From contig JADNRY010000309.1 in the NCBI GenBank assembly GCA_015501585.1, positions 1 to 64,000 on the forward strand: a DNA stretch of 64,000 nt, written 5' to 3'. How positions within the stretch are numbered: position 1 is the stretch's first letter; the number at the start of each line of letters is the position of its first letter. The position numbers and the translations under genes were made by a program. This document shows positions 24,430-41,330 of this stretch, piece after piece. The notes under the pieces were generated by a model that worked only from the letters and a program-made list of their open reading frames with translations, had not been told where the DNA came from and ran no database searches. The stretch comes from Rhodocollybia butyracea (taxonomy: Eukaryota > Basidiomycota > Agaricomycetes > Agaricales > Omphalotaceae).

Positions 24430-26880
24430 TCGGCGACGGGACTCGACCTTAATTTCGTACCTCGACAAACCTGTGCTCCAAATATGCTGAGCACTGGCAT
24501 CGGGGCCGACAGCGACCACTAAGATTTTCATTCGAGGGAGTACTCCATATTGAAGAATATCAATGCTTCCTCGACCTTCGGGACCATTCAGGCAATGCCC
24601 TTCACAACCACCGACCTACCTCGGGTATTCAAAGCGGAGACGTGTCTTCAAGTTAGCTCATCGTGCTGGAAGTACATACTCAACTATGTATGTCAAGGAA
24701 TGAACCATACCGTCTCAAGTTAGGCACACACTTTGAAGCTTGGGATCATTTCAACTGGAAAACCGCCAAGCTCAAAGCTTTGAAGAGCTCCTGTTGCGTA
24801 TTCCAAGAAAAAAAGAAAAAAGAACGACACTCAGGCCCCACAAGGAAACAAAGTCGTCAAGAAGACATCGTTCAAGGCCCTCGCCACCGGGAACATAAAC
24901 GTAACGAGAGCGTGTATCATCAAGCGAGGAAAGAAAAAACCAAAACCGACTTGGGCCCAAGTACGCCGTGATGGGATTCGACCTTCGTGCCTCGGCAAAG
25001 CTGTGCGACTGGCAGCAACTCTATGGTCAGCACTGGCGTCAGCGCCGGCAGCGACCACGGTAACTACAATTCCAGAGAGGCTCCAAAATCATTACATCGT
25101 GAGTATCAATGCCTCAACCTTAAGAGACGTGGACTATTCAGGAAAAGTGAATTGTGCTGGCAACAATTATCAGCATGCAAGTATGCGGTATGCGCATAAC
25201 TTGAGCTTGAACCTCGGTGTCAGTTAAACCAGCAGACCGTTTACCCTCGAAACTCCAAAAACTTAAAAGTGCAACTGAACAAGAATTTAAAAAAAAAGAA
25301 AAACCAACAAAAGGAACGATACTCAGACCTAACGGGGAAAGAATACCATTACCTTCAGAAACCAAGTGTCATATTGAATGCGCTTACAAGCCGCTCGCCA
25401 ACGGAAACGAAGGTCGCGCATCATCAAGGAGGGAATGAAAAATGAGACGCGACCTTCGTGTCTCAGCAAAGCTCCTTCGTGCCTCGGCAAAGCTGTGTGA
25501 CCAGCAACTTTAAGCTCAGCGCTCAGCACTGGCATCAGCGCCGGCAGCGACCAGATAATTATAGTTCCAGAGAGGCTCCAAAATCATAATATCGTGGATA
25601 TCAATATGCCTCCTCGACTTTCGGGGCGTGGACTATTCAGGAAAAGTCAATCGTGCTGGCTAGCAATTATCAGTACGCATGTATGCAGTATGCGCATATC
25701 TTAAAGCTTGAACGTTAACATCGGTATCAGTTGGTAATCCGTTTGCTCTCGAACCTCCAAAAACTCTGAAGTGCAACTCCCCGCGTTGAACAAGAGTTAG
25801 AAAAAACGAAAGAACGACAATCACACTGGGGCCCAACAGGGAAAGAACACCAGAAACCGTCAATGGGAACGAAGGTCGCGCATCATCAAGGAGGGAAAAA
25901 AACCCGACGCAGTAATGGTGGTAAAATACATACTCCGTGATGACGGGATGCGACCTTCCCTCATAAACCAAGTGACACATTGAATGCGCGTCGAAGCCGC
26001 TCGTCAAAGCGAACGAAAGTCGCGCATCATCAAGAGAGGAAAAAGCCGACGTAGTGGTGGTAAAATACGTACTCTGTGATGATTGGACACGACCTTCGTG
26101 CCTCGGCAAACCTGTGCGACCAGATATATGCTCCAAATACTTGATACGCCCAGCGCCCAGCGCTCAGGCCCACGGCTGGCATCAGCGCCGGCAGCGACCG
26201 CCATGATTATAACCCGAGAGAGTACTCCAAAGTATCGAAGACAACGATCAATATATCGATGCCTCCTCGAGCTTCGGGCTTGCCTTGGAGAATATTCAGG
26301 CAATGCCCTTCACAACTTGCACTTGAAGCCACATTGCGATACTCGATGCAGAGATTCGAACCGCCAGGGAGCACTCGAAAATGCGGCAAACCCTTGACCT
26401 TCGGGCTTAGAATACTCCGGCAGTGCCCTTCGCGTGCTCGCGTAAGTTGGACTCGAAGCCACATTGCGATAATCGCGATAACCGAATCGATTTAGATATT
26501 CGAACTTGATGCACTTGGTGTCACCAGACTTGGTCCTCGCACTCAAATATGTGTTTTCGAATTAGCCATAACGCATGTACGTATGCATATATGCATATAT
26601 GCGCACACTAAACCTGAGGCTTGAGATCGTTCCAGCTGGCGAATCGTTTAGATTCGAAGCTTCGAAGCTTCGGAGTGGTTTCCAGGTACCATCGCGAAGA
26701 AAAACCAAAAGAGGAACGACAACTCACGCTCAGACTGCCTAAAAGGGAAATAATATCTCGAAAACCACATATCGTGCCGATTATGTGTTGACAGGGACCA
26801 GAAACGAACGGGTGGGTGTGTAACGAGTGCGCCCTCAAGACAAGAAGGAACAGAAAAAACCGACGCGTTCCGATTAGGTA
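24430..26880. repeat. Diverged tandem repeat block, unit about 500 bp
   Basis: Four or more related copies follow one another, starting near 24430, 24968, 25440 and 25930-26075, plus a tail copy to about 26880. Shared blocks are ttcgtgcctcggcaaa, actggcatcagcgccggcag, a region with aggctccaaaatcat, and acgaaggtcgcgcatcatca. Copies are unequal in length and have diverged by substitutions and indels, so this is an old array. No coding potential is apparent. The unit start on the minus strand (GGTCGAATCCC) loosely resembles a Pol III B box, which is not enough to call a SINE. Confidence 0.6.
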
Positions 26881-26983
26881 AGTGATAATAAAGCTGCCGA
26901 AAAAAGTTACACAATGTTTATACCCAATCTATATCCGTAACTTGCTCGTAACAATTCCATGAGCCCAAGATGTGTCTGTGTCG

Positions 26984-28578
26984 TCAGCCTCGTGAAAGTT
27001 GCACCCTCTTCTTCGCTTGAGATTCTAAAGATAGAAATGATTGAATCAGTATAGAGCATCAAGAATGGACTGCTTAGGCGTGAAATGCGATACGAAGAGC
27101 AGACGGACGGAGGAGACAAAGATCAAAAGACTTACTTTCGTGTTCTCTTCTCCAAGCTCGCGCACACTCGTTACCAGCGTCCGCTTCACGGTTCATAGTG
27201 GTGTAGAAAAGTGTGCCCTACATAGGATTGTCAACATCGTGCATCGTCGAGCAAGGATAGAAAAAAAGGATAGATAGCAAAGCAAAAACTTACATTGTAC
27301 AAACTCTTCACGTCCTCCTTCTTTACATTGCCGTCGCTACAAGCCATCGCGAAAGCGGCCTTGGTCGCTTTGATTGTCGGTTTGATAGTTTCCGGAAAAG
27401 TAAGAGTACCTTGCTTCTCTTGAGCGGCGGCGTCGAGGAATTCCCTAGATTTCTCGGTCCAGAGGTCAAAGTTGAACCGGAAAGAAGAATAGCCAAGAAG
27501 GAGCCAGGTGGTGAACCATTCGAAGATTGCCGCGAGAGTACTATGAGAACGAAGACGTGAAAGAAAAAGGAATAGAAAAATAGGGTCAGCGAGAAGACAG
27601 GCGTGTTGTATTACAGCTTTGCGCGCACCCGTAGAAGTCAAACTATAGAAAGATTACTGATGAGTTGTGGCAACGAAGAAGATATAAAGAACACCCACGG
27701 CCAATCTCCTCGCAGCAACGGCGTGATAAAGTTGAACGGGAGTGATCTCTGTGTGCGGAGCATCCGTGTGCTCGCTAGAGAACGAATCGAGTATCGTTAG
27801 AACCATGGATCGTCAACGACGGCGAGATACTCACTTCCAGAACTGATCAAAATTCGCCTGATCAAACGTCCCATCCCTGTTGAAACTTCCACTATCGCTT
27901 CCGTGTTTTGCCTTGTGCAGTCCATTCACGTAGATACGGAAGAAAGGATCGGGGAACCAGTGCGAGGCGGGCAAGGAAGGGTAAGACATGCTACAGATGA
28001 CAACAGCAGCGAAAAGAGAGATGAAAAAAGAAAATCCGAGGGCCCGAAAGCCTTTATAGGTGTCGGAACTGGTATCGTTACGAATATGAGAAGCCGATAC
28101 AATCGAAAAAGACAAAGACTCACGGCCAAAAGACACCATCGCCATCTGCGTCAAAGAACTCGCCGTGTCCAATCAGAGCCTCGCTCTTTTCCTGGTTGTT
28201 CGAAGTCTGGGCACTTTGTTCGTTGTCCTCGCCCTTATCAACCTTAGATCGCGTAGCGTCGTTTTCCTCGTTGGTCTTAGTCCGGGTCTGGTCGTCGTTA
28301 TGAGCAGCGTCGTGAGCATGGTCAGAGGAAGAGTTGCTGGCTTTGTGGTCGTAATGGGTACGATGAGCATGGTGGTCGTCTTTATGAGAGTTGTGGCCGT
28401 CTTTGTGAGAGCCATGGGTGTCTTTGTGAGGGCTGTGGACATCTTTGTGAGCGTCGTGAACGTCTCTGGGCGCGTTGTGGCCGGCTTTGGGAGAGCTGTG
28501 GCCGTCTCGAGGCGAACTGCGGATATCTCTAGGACTGTAGACGTCTTTAATGGGAATTTGTGAGTCTTTGCGAGGCAT
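26984..28578 (-). CDS. Caleosin-family protein (peroxygenase-like) with a histidine-rich repeat N-terminus
   Basis: Seven exons were traced, giving 382 residues with all phases consistent. Residues 1-100 are a repeat domain with units such as SPRDGH, SPHKDTH and SHKDGH. The caleosin core then follows: the calcium-binding EF-hand GEFFDADGDGVFWP, the adjoining SDTYKGFRALGFSFFISLFA membrane segment with PSLP, and FRIYVNGLHKAKHGSDSGSF. Later exons give HAVAARRLAFDFYG and FEWFTTWLLLGYSSF. Caleosins are calcium-binding, haem-containing peroxygenases on lipid droplets or ER that oxygenate unsaturated lipids. The start is taken as the ATG at 28578 because upstream codons in frame lack an ATG and a TTATAA element lies at 28647-28652. 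Its 5' part has been copied into the duplicated region to the right. Confidence 0.85.
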
Positions 28579-28774
28579 TTTGGACGCGTTTAGATGTGGG
28601 GGGATATGGTGGTTCGAGTTCAAGAGAGGTTTCAGCGAGAAACTTGTTATAAATCAAGAACGATCGACCGACGCGTCATTTCCATTTCGGTGACTTCATA
28701 GAAAAAGCGTAGAATCCGAAAGTAATGTTTCATTATACTTTCCATTATACGAGTTCAAAATATTCATTATACAG

Positions 28775-29110
28775 CTATACTGAGCCAGAGACGTCCACTT
28801 GGATAATATCGTTTATTGCAGTTTCCAGAGCGTCAACGCGTGTCGACATTTCACTCACTACATCTCTTGAGCTGGTAAACGAAAAATCTCCAAAGAAAAA
28901 AACTCACTTTTATCCAAAATCTGTGTTGACATTTCGTCAAACTTGGCGTCGAGCTGTTCTAGCAATGTTTCGACCTTTAGTAGACCATTTCAGCCATTAA
29001 TGTTGGACTAAACGTATACCACACACAAATGCAGTCAGCTCGTGAGGGCTCGAGATGTCAGGAGGAAAGCTTTTAGCATTTTTTGCGAGAGCAGGAGGCT
29101 GGGAAGCCAT
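28775..29110 (-). CDS. HSBP1-like small coiled-coil protein
   Basis: Three exons (29110-29027, 28974-28908, 28857-28775) sum to 234 nt and encode 77 residues; all junctions are GT..AG and in frame. The product reads SPHELTAFVETLLEQLDAKF, then DEMSTQILDKMSEMSTRVDA and LETAINDI. This matches the heptad-repeat core of heat-shock-factor-binding protein 1 (V..LL.Q...KF..MS..I...I..M..R.D.LE..I.D). HSBP1 forms a coiled-coil oligomer and, in animals and plants, binds the HSF1 trimerisation region to damp the heat-shock response; in yeasts and worms it also acts in endosome/WASH biology. The stop lies about 200 nt upstream of the caleosin ATG on the same strand, so the caleosin promoter must be very short. 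Confidence 0.8.
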
Positions 29111-30533
29111 GAACTTGCGAAACTTGCGAAACGTGCATCACGGGCCAGCGCTTCGCCTAGCGCCAATCTTCACAGCCACGGACCGGGATATGGGTAAGTA
29201 GCATCCAGGTAGCATCTGTAAAGTCCGACTGACCAAATGAGCATTTCAAGGTATCTCCACCCAGAAACACAATCGGCTCTCCACTCCGAAATCATGCCAT
29301 ACTTGACCATTTCGCAACCATTTCGCTATTTCTCGCAATTTTAATTTTTAAAAGAGCAATATCTCCATTGGGGTCTCCACTCTCCGCGGTATTCCCAAAG
29401 GTCGAATCCGGCTCAAAACCGAGGGGGCCCTGGGGCCTAGGGATGGATTGTCGTTTCGCAGACTTTGCATACTTATTGCCTCGGTCAAACTGAGTATCTC
29501 AGTATCCCCGGCCTTCCCCTGTAAGTACCTTGTGCATTCTCGAAACCTCTTCATCCATGTTTTTCTTATCTGATGGACATCGCCTCCCTTAAAGATATAT
29601 CACTGACTCCTTGTTCACTATCTCAAAAATTTCGCAGGGCCTGGCTTTGGAAGATGATCAAAGGGGTGGCATCGATAATATCCCACTCGTCATATGCTGC
29701 TGTCAGTGAATATCGCGCTTGGCTTCTCCCCATACCAGCCCATACCTTGTCGCATATGTTATGGCAGAAAGATCCAAGTTATCGATGCGATGCAATTAAT
29801 TTGCTCGCGTATATTTTCTACGCATCTGGTCTTCTGATTCTCTCAATTTTTGAACACTAAGAGTCCGGCTTCCTAGTGTTCCTCGGTCAAGGCAAAGGTC
29901 TTGGATGAGTTTAGACGGTACTGCGCCGTCACTGTGATTGTACCCGAGTCCAAACATTCATCAGGCGCCACTGCGATTTTCTCTCTAAACAGGGAATTCC
30001 TTTTCAGCAGGATGGGCTCACCCCTTGCTTCATTTTGATTTCTGGAAACGCACGGTGTCACTGACCTATGAGAATCGGTTACCAAACGCAACAACAGGAC
30101 GCCGCGGTCGATTCAGCAAGACCCTTGTTCAGGGAAGTAAGAAACCAGAAACTCTGACAAGTAGGAAATTGTGAGAGTGATGATCACAGGTGATCATTCG
30201 TGAACCGTTCCGATCGAAGATCTGCCGTTTCTTTGAAAATCAAGCTGCAAGCAGTACGAGTGTGCTGTTCTCAATCCTGTGTTTGCTCTGCGCTCTCGAT
30301 CTTTCAGAGATCACAATGCGCGTCGCGTTGCACAATCAATTCGTTCTATCATGATGATGTCCAGTCACTTTTAACTAGATAGGATGGTATGTGTTTTCCA
30401 TTGACGTTTGTTCCGTAGCTGGCATTGTCAAATATGCAATGAGAGCATTCACAACGCTATTATATTCGAGGAACTACATCCAGGAAACTACTCATCCCGA
30501 TATAAGATTTGCTTCGGTTACCACAAACAACAC
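29111..30533. repeat. 3' part of SSF duplication unit A, no gene
   Basis: This stretch, on the 3' side of SSF1, is repeated at 47485-48713 (unit B) and in part at 32505-33020. Shared blocks include gtaaagtccgactgacca, atcccactcgtcatatgctg and acgcatctggtct. Frames here are not conserved between copies, so it is treated as non-coding. Confidence 0.6.
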
Positions 30534-32075
30534 TTATTCTACCCACGACATGTCCAGTTCAGGTTGGTTCCATACATGTTTCCTCAGAAATTGATTGTCG
30601 AAGTGCTCCATTATGTATGCCTTTTCATCTGGCATGTATACACCTGGCACTGTCCCCAGCTTGGTTCCCAGAGTCCAAAACCGGGCCCTCCCTATACCTG
30701 GGTCTTCGGGTAGGAACTTTACAATGGCCAGGCCTATATCACACACCGTGTTTGCAGAAAGATCTGCTGGTCAGAAATGTCGACGGAAATGTCACGTGAT
30801 TCCATACAGGGCATATCGGAAATCACCTGATATTTCTCACGACCTTACATGGCTTATCGGAAATCACGTGAATTAATCAGTGTACGAATCCGACCAGCAG
30901 ATTTTTTTGTAAACACGGTGTGTCATATGAGGAACGCAAAGAAAGTTATATTCAGGAGCGAATACTCACAATTTTCAGTTGCATGTCCGGTGTGTTGGGA
31001 GTCGATCGCTGGTTCTGTGTAGAACCCAAAACATGGAGACAGAGTTGTACAGAGCGGGTCCCTTCCGATATGTGGGTCCCTTCCGATGTGCGGGACCCCT
31101 CCGATGTGCCATCCAATGTGTGGGTCCGGTCCGATGAACTCAAGATAATACCATCGGAACAAGTTTGATTGGTCAGACACCGGGTTGAAGTGACCTTCGA
31201 AGGTTATGGGGAACTGCAGATGTAGAGCGTCATTGATCGCTTTGGTGAACATGTCGCGGGTTTTATCGTCAATTTGGTTCTTGCCGTTTGCTATGTATAG
31301 ACCTTGGTTGTTAATGAAGGTCACGGTGGTGGGTCCCATAAAGTAGTTCTTAAATTCAGCCAAAAGGACCTGCCATTCTCTTTTCATTCCCTCTACTTTT
31401 TTCTCGGCCTGAAGGTCTTCCCGGAGCTGATCAGGTTGAAGAGGGTAGCTCTTAACGAGTTCAAAGTGTCCATGGGCTGGCTCGCCTGAGCTGATGCCAA
31501 TATACGCCTGGGCATACTTGTTTTTCTTGCCCCCATCAGCCCCGACTAGCAAAAAATACATGAGGAGAGCAAAGAAAACCAGAGCAGCCGAATCAAGTAT
31601 AGTACTCACCATTATAACCATTGCTTTCCACCCAAAACACGGACTACAGCCGTCCAATCCGGTGACCATGAAATAAATCCAATCTCGACCCTGCGGGTCC
31701 CGTGGTGCATATAGACCTTCGAATTTGTTTTCCAATGACGCTTGAAAGCCCAAGGCTCGACCAATGAGTGTGGTGAGGGCCTTTCGCTTTTGGAGTATGA
31801 TTGTGCGTGTTTTCATGTCAATGGAAGCAATCGTAAACCTGTTTTGCCGTCAATCAGGGTGATGCGAATCTTGGTATTTGTCTGGCAATATGCAGGTATC
31901 AGAGATATGACTCAGCTGCAGATTACCAGTAGCAAGGAAAACATTAGCACGAGCAAACACTTACATGCACCAACGATGATCCTGATGATGGCCCAGCCAT
32001 CGTATTCATCGGAAGAGGGCACACAGCAAGCATGGAGCCCGCTATGAGCGTAAATAGAAGTAGAGCAGAGCGCAT
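30534..32075 (-). pseudogene. SSF1, disrupted copy of an unrecognised secreted protein family
   Basis: The ATG at 32075 opens a signal peptide (MRSALLLFTLIAGSMLAVCP) as in SSF2 and SSF3. Relative to them, the second intron and about 40 nt of flanking exon are gone near 31830, and the frame reaches TGA soon after GKTGLR. The next intact frame starts at ATG 31816 (MKTRTIILQKRKALTT). At the third junction (about 31608) the spliced exons no longer match in phase, while the unspliced intron is open. The last intron carries a 181-bp MITE. The conserved body (AYIGISSGEPAHGHFELVKS, MFTKAINDALHLQFPITFEG) and the final exon ending at 30534 remain well kept. It is either a young pseudogene or a gene reshaped to use ATG 31816 with a retained intron. 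Confidence 0.6.
30742..30922. mobile_element. 181-bp MITE inside the last intron of SSF1
   Basis: Terminal inverted repeats start CACACCGTGTTTGCAG at the left and are mirrored by aaacacggtgtg at the right; similarity continues inward (gatctgctggtc / gaccagcagat) for about 30 bp. The element is flanked by TCA on both sides (30739-30741 and 30923-30925). SSF2 and SSF3 have the uninterrupted sequence ggcctatatcatatgagg at the same place, an empty site. The interior contains mirrored atcggaaatcac motifs. No coding capacity. A 3-bp target duplication fits PIF/Harbinger or CACTA-derived elements. Confidence 0.85.
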
Positions 32076-32167
32076 TTTCTAGAATCATACAGATCGACCA
32101 GCAAGCTGTATTTAGTAAGTGGGGAACTGGACTGGCAGAACTACTGGAACGTTTCCATCCACGAGTT

Positions 32168-32176
32168 GCTTTTATA
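32168..32176 (-). promoter_or_regulatory. Putative TATA box of SSF1
   Basis: TATAAAAGC on the minus strand, about 95 nt upstream of the SSF1 ATG. The same element is at the matching place in SSF2 (50128-50135), which supports a functional role. Confidence 0.5.
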
Positions 32177-32329
32177 AGAACCTTTGCACTGCATTGTATT
32201 TATGACAACTGTTCGCCTTGGATAGGGTTGATGCTCGGCCCCTCGTTGTGCATCAGGAGCGTAGATCGGGGCCCTTGAAATTGAATAGACTGTAGCAATA
32301 AAGGCTCTCGGATAGATAAGTAGGTTACA

Positions 32330-32470
32330 ACGAACTTGACGGCCGTCTTTATGAGAGCTGTAGCCGTGGTTTGATATGCCAGGAGGAGAGCATTTTGCAG
32401 TTTTTGCAAGAGCAGGAGGTTCGGAAGCCATGGATTTGCGGAACGTGATGATCACGGGTATTAACGCCAG
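32330..32470 (-). pseudogene. Fused fragments of HSBP1 exon 1 and the caleosin N-terminus
   Basis: Minus-strand ATG at about 32431 starts MASEPPALAKTAKCSPPGIS, nearly the first 20 residues of the HSBP1-like gene (MASQPPALAKNAKSFPPDIS). It runs directly into GYSSHKDGRQ, a piece of the caleosin repeat domain (GHNSHKDDH-like). The order of source segments is rearranged and the middle is lost. A non-functional chimera upstream of SSF1. Confidence 0.7.
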
Positions 32471-32504
32471 TTTTCACAACCACAGACCGGTACAAGACCG
32501 ATAC

Positions 32505-33020
32505 AGGTAAGTAGCATATGTAAAGTCCGACTGACCAAATTATGAGCAACTTCAAGATATCGCTATCTGATTCTCTACCCACAAACATAATCGGCCCTCC
32601 ACTCTAAACTTATGCCATACCTGACCATTTCGCTATTTCGCTATTTCTCATAATTTTAAAAGAGTAATGTCTCCATTTGGGGTCTCAACTCTCCGCGGAA
32701 TTCCGAAAGGTCAGATCGCTCAAAACCGAGGGGACCCTGGGGCCTAGGGTTAATTCGCAGAGTTTGCATAAGGCTTATGACCATGGTCAAAGTGTGAGTA
32801 TCTCAGTATCTACTATCCCTGGCCTTTCCCATTTAAGTACCTTGTGCATTCTCGAAACCTCTTCAGCCATGCTCTTTTCTTTTCTGCTCTTTTCTTTTCT
32901 GATGGACATCCCCCAAAGATATACCACTGATTCATTGCTCACTAGTCTCTGAAATACGAGTATTGCTTCGCAGGGCCTGGCTTTAGGAGATGATCAATGG
33001 GGTAGCATCAATGGTATCGG
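32505..33020. repeat. Partial extra copy of the SSF unit flank
   Basis: Matches 29200-29720: gtaaagtccgactgacca, ctccactct, aggggaccctggggcctagg and ccttgtgcattctcgaaacc all recur in the same order. Ends close to the 3' end of the ABC transporter gene. Contains no gene. Confidence 0.7.
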
Positions 33021-33095
33021 AACCACTGTTTATAGGACCGTAACGCGCCAACTTGAAGTAGATACATAGATTAAAAGCTAAAAGTGTTCATGTAC

Positions 33096-39165
<6,070 letters not shown>

Positions 39166-39695
39166 TTGGCGCCAGCAGTTCTTGGATGAGTTAGTATATT
39201 TGTACTTGGTCGGGACGACTCGGGTTCTTCGAGTTGACTCAAGTTCTGAATGGAGATACGACGTTAAGCTGATCATCGCTATTCATTGGTCTACAGCTAG
39301 CTAGCTCAAGCCCCGTGTGCTCCACGTTGAACGTTTGAATGACCGCGTGCAGCTTTGTGCGGCATTGAGCCACTGATTGCTCTTTCCTTACCAGGATATT
39401 AAAGATCTAATCGCCATCCGATTTCCGCTGCAGATGATAATGAGTTTCCAAAATTGAAAGACCGAGCAATGCTAGTGAGATCTAGTGAGAGAGTGAAGCA
39501 GGAGCAAAGAGGTCAAGCCATCCCTGGTCCGACTTGCTTAAATGACTGCAAGGACAAGAGCCTCCAGGCTACACCACCTCTTTCTAAAATCGCAACTGAC
39601 AACCATTGCCTGGTACAGCGTAGAATTGCTTGATTCTTTTCTCAGGTTGGTTCGGGCACGTCAAAGCTGAAAATATCATCAGAGAACAACATGAC
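39166..39695. other. Intergenic, no gene seen
   Basis: Between the ABC transporter start and the minisatellite. From about 39640 the sequence is the upstream flank of the decayed SDR copy and matches 52995-53035. Confidence 0.5.
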
Positions 39696-39824
39696 GTCGG
39701 TATTAGTATTAGGTCGGTATTAGTATTAGGTCGGTATTAGTATTAGGTCGGTATTAGTATTAGGTCGGTATTAGTATTAGGTCGGTATTAGTATTAGGTC
39801 GGTATTAGTATTAGGTCGGTATTG
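39696..39824. repeat. 17-bp minisatellite, seven perfect units plus a partial one
   Basis: GTCGGTATTAGTATTAG is repeated without a mismatch at 39696, 39713, 39730, 39747, 39764, 39781 and 39798; a partial eighth unit starts at 39815. The intact paralogue upstream of the SDR at 53030-53060 has only a short unexpanded stretch (gacgtcagtatatagcag). The perfect copies suggest recent expansion. Confidence 0.95.
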
Positions 39825-39826
39825 GC

Positions 39827-40610
39827 ATGTCAACCCGTTTGGCGTCAGCAAGATCGTCAGCTTGCGTCGGAGCTTGTATCGAGCACTCCGTACAAAAACC
39901 AATGCAATCATTCTCAAGATTTTCCCGTTTTCCTTCACGAAAAATGTCAACCCAAATTCACCGCCTGGACATGCGTCGTAACCGGTGGACTGGTATCAGG
40001 TTAACGATTGCTCAGGCGTTCGCTAACAACGGAGCTTGAGTCTACATTACCTCACGCCGAAAATCGGTCCTCAACAACGTAGATACGTGGCGCAACTCTC
40101 TTGCACACCCCAAAGGCCAGTTGATTGCTGTCGAGTGCGATAGCACCTCCAAAGAATCCATCCAGAGTCTCGTGAAGGAGTTGAAGGAGAACAGAGGAGA
40201 GAAGATCATCGATGTGTTTGTAAATAACGCCGGAGTAAGCCTGAAAAGTAGCGAAAATTTCGAGAACTGGGAGGAAGTTTATCGCACCAATGTTATCGGA
40301 CATTTTTCTACCACAGCAGCTTTTATCCCTCTACTCACAGCCACATCATCTGTTCATCCAGGTCGCACGGCCGCTGTCCGTACATCTCAATACCACTTCA
40401 AATACAACGTCTCTAAAAGTGCTGCTAGCCATCTTACTACGCTGCTCTCCCAAGAGCTTCAACGGAAGAAAACCAATATTCGTTCCAACTCGGTTATGCC
40501 AGAGATTTCCCCGAGTGAGATGACGACGAAGAAGGACAGTGACGAGATGGATAAGTCCACTATTGTGAAGATGACTGCTATTGTTAGAATCCGGAGTAAG
40601 CGCTAGTAAG
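39827..40610 (+). pseudogene. Decayed copy of the short-chain dehydrogenase
   Basis: Clearly homologous to 53160-53990. A deletion of about 50 bp after the ATG at 39944 removes the segment before the cofactor site. The TGGGTGIG glycine motif is corrupted, an in-frame TGA replaces Arg (gagcttgagtc against gagctcgagtc), the NTSSMSGI segment holding the catalytic Ser is deleted, and the C-terminal part after the MTTK segment is lost. Long open pieces remain (LVKELKENRGEKIIDVFVNN, VYRTNVIGHFSTTAAFIPLL), so decay is moderately recent. Confidence 0.85.
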
Positions 40611-41074
40611 CTCTTTGTGTGCAAACAGACGTAGATGAAGGCGAGAAAGGATAACTATCGTGACATGCCTCGAGAGTCGAAATTGCTATGGCTCAAGGTA
40701 AAAACATTGGCAGGAGTTATCAAGTAAAAGACGCACTATAACTTCAAATAAGCAGCACAAATTCCCCTCAAAACGAATCGATAACCTGCGGCCAATAATC
40801 ATCCTGCCAGCAATGTTGAGCAGTCGATCGCCACCGTGAAATTCCACCCGTCGGAATCACAGAGGTCAGAGCAACGAGCGAGTCAGAAAGTTCACGTTAT
40901 CGAGGCAGCATATCATTATGGCTGAAAAAAACTGTGTCAATGTCAGACTCACCGTGGATCTGGCCAGAACAAATGTACGCACCTGGTCCTATATTAAACT
41001 TTAGGTCCTTCCTCCACCGTCAGTCATATTGCATTCTTGTTGAATAGGTTTTGAGTAACAGGCAAACAAGCATT
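40611..41074. repeat. 3' flank of the decayed SDR copy
   Basis: Matches the flank of the intact SDR at about 54660-55130 (aaaacattggcaggag, aagacgcactataa, attcccctcaaaacga). Shows that the whole locus, not only the coding part, was duplicated. It resumes at 47304 after the CACTA element. Confidence 0.75.
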
Positions 41075-41330
41075 CACTACGCCAGCGTCAAATAATAACG
41101 GGCGAAATTTTTTCCGAAATTATTGCTGTAATTATTTACCTTTTTCGATAAGAATTTCGTCGAAATTGGTTCTCTTTTTCGTGCGAAAAATAAATTGAAA
41201 AACAAACAGAATTTCGCTCGTAAATCTTTGATAATTTCGTCTGAAAAATCTATTGTAATTGATTATCTTTTTCGATAAGAATTTTGCCTGTAATCTGTTA
41301 TCTTTTCCGGACAAAAAAGATAATGAAATT

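Noticed and set aside
26330..26370. tRNA-like 3' end (ggttcgaatc on the minus strand)
   Set aside because: The putative T stem does not pair and no acceptor or anticodon arm can be formed around it.
29573..29860. A 95-codon frame in the SSF unit flank
   Set aside because: The homologous sequence in unit B has indels that break the same frame, so it is not conserved as protein.
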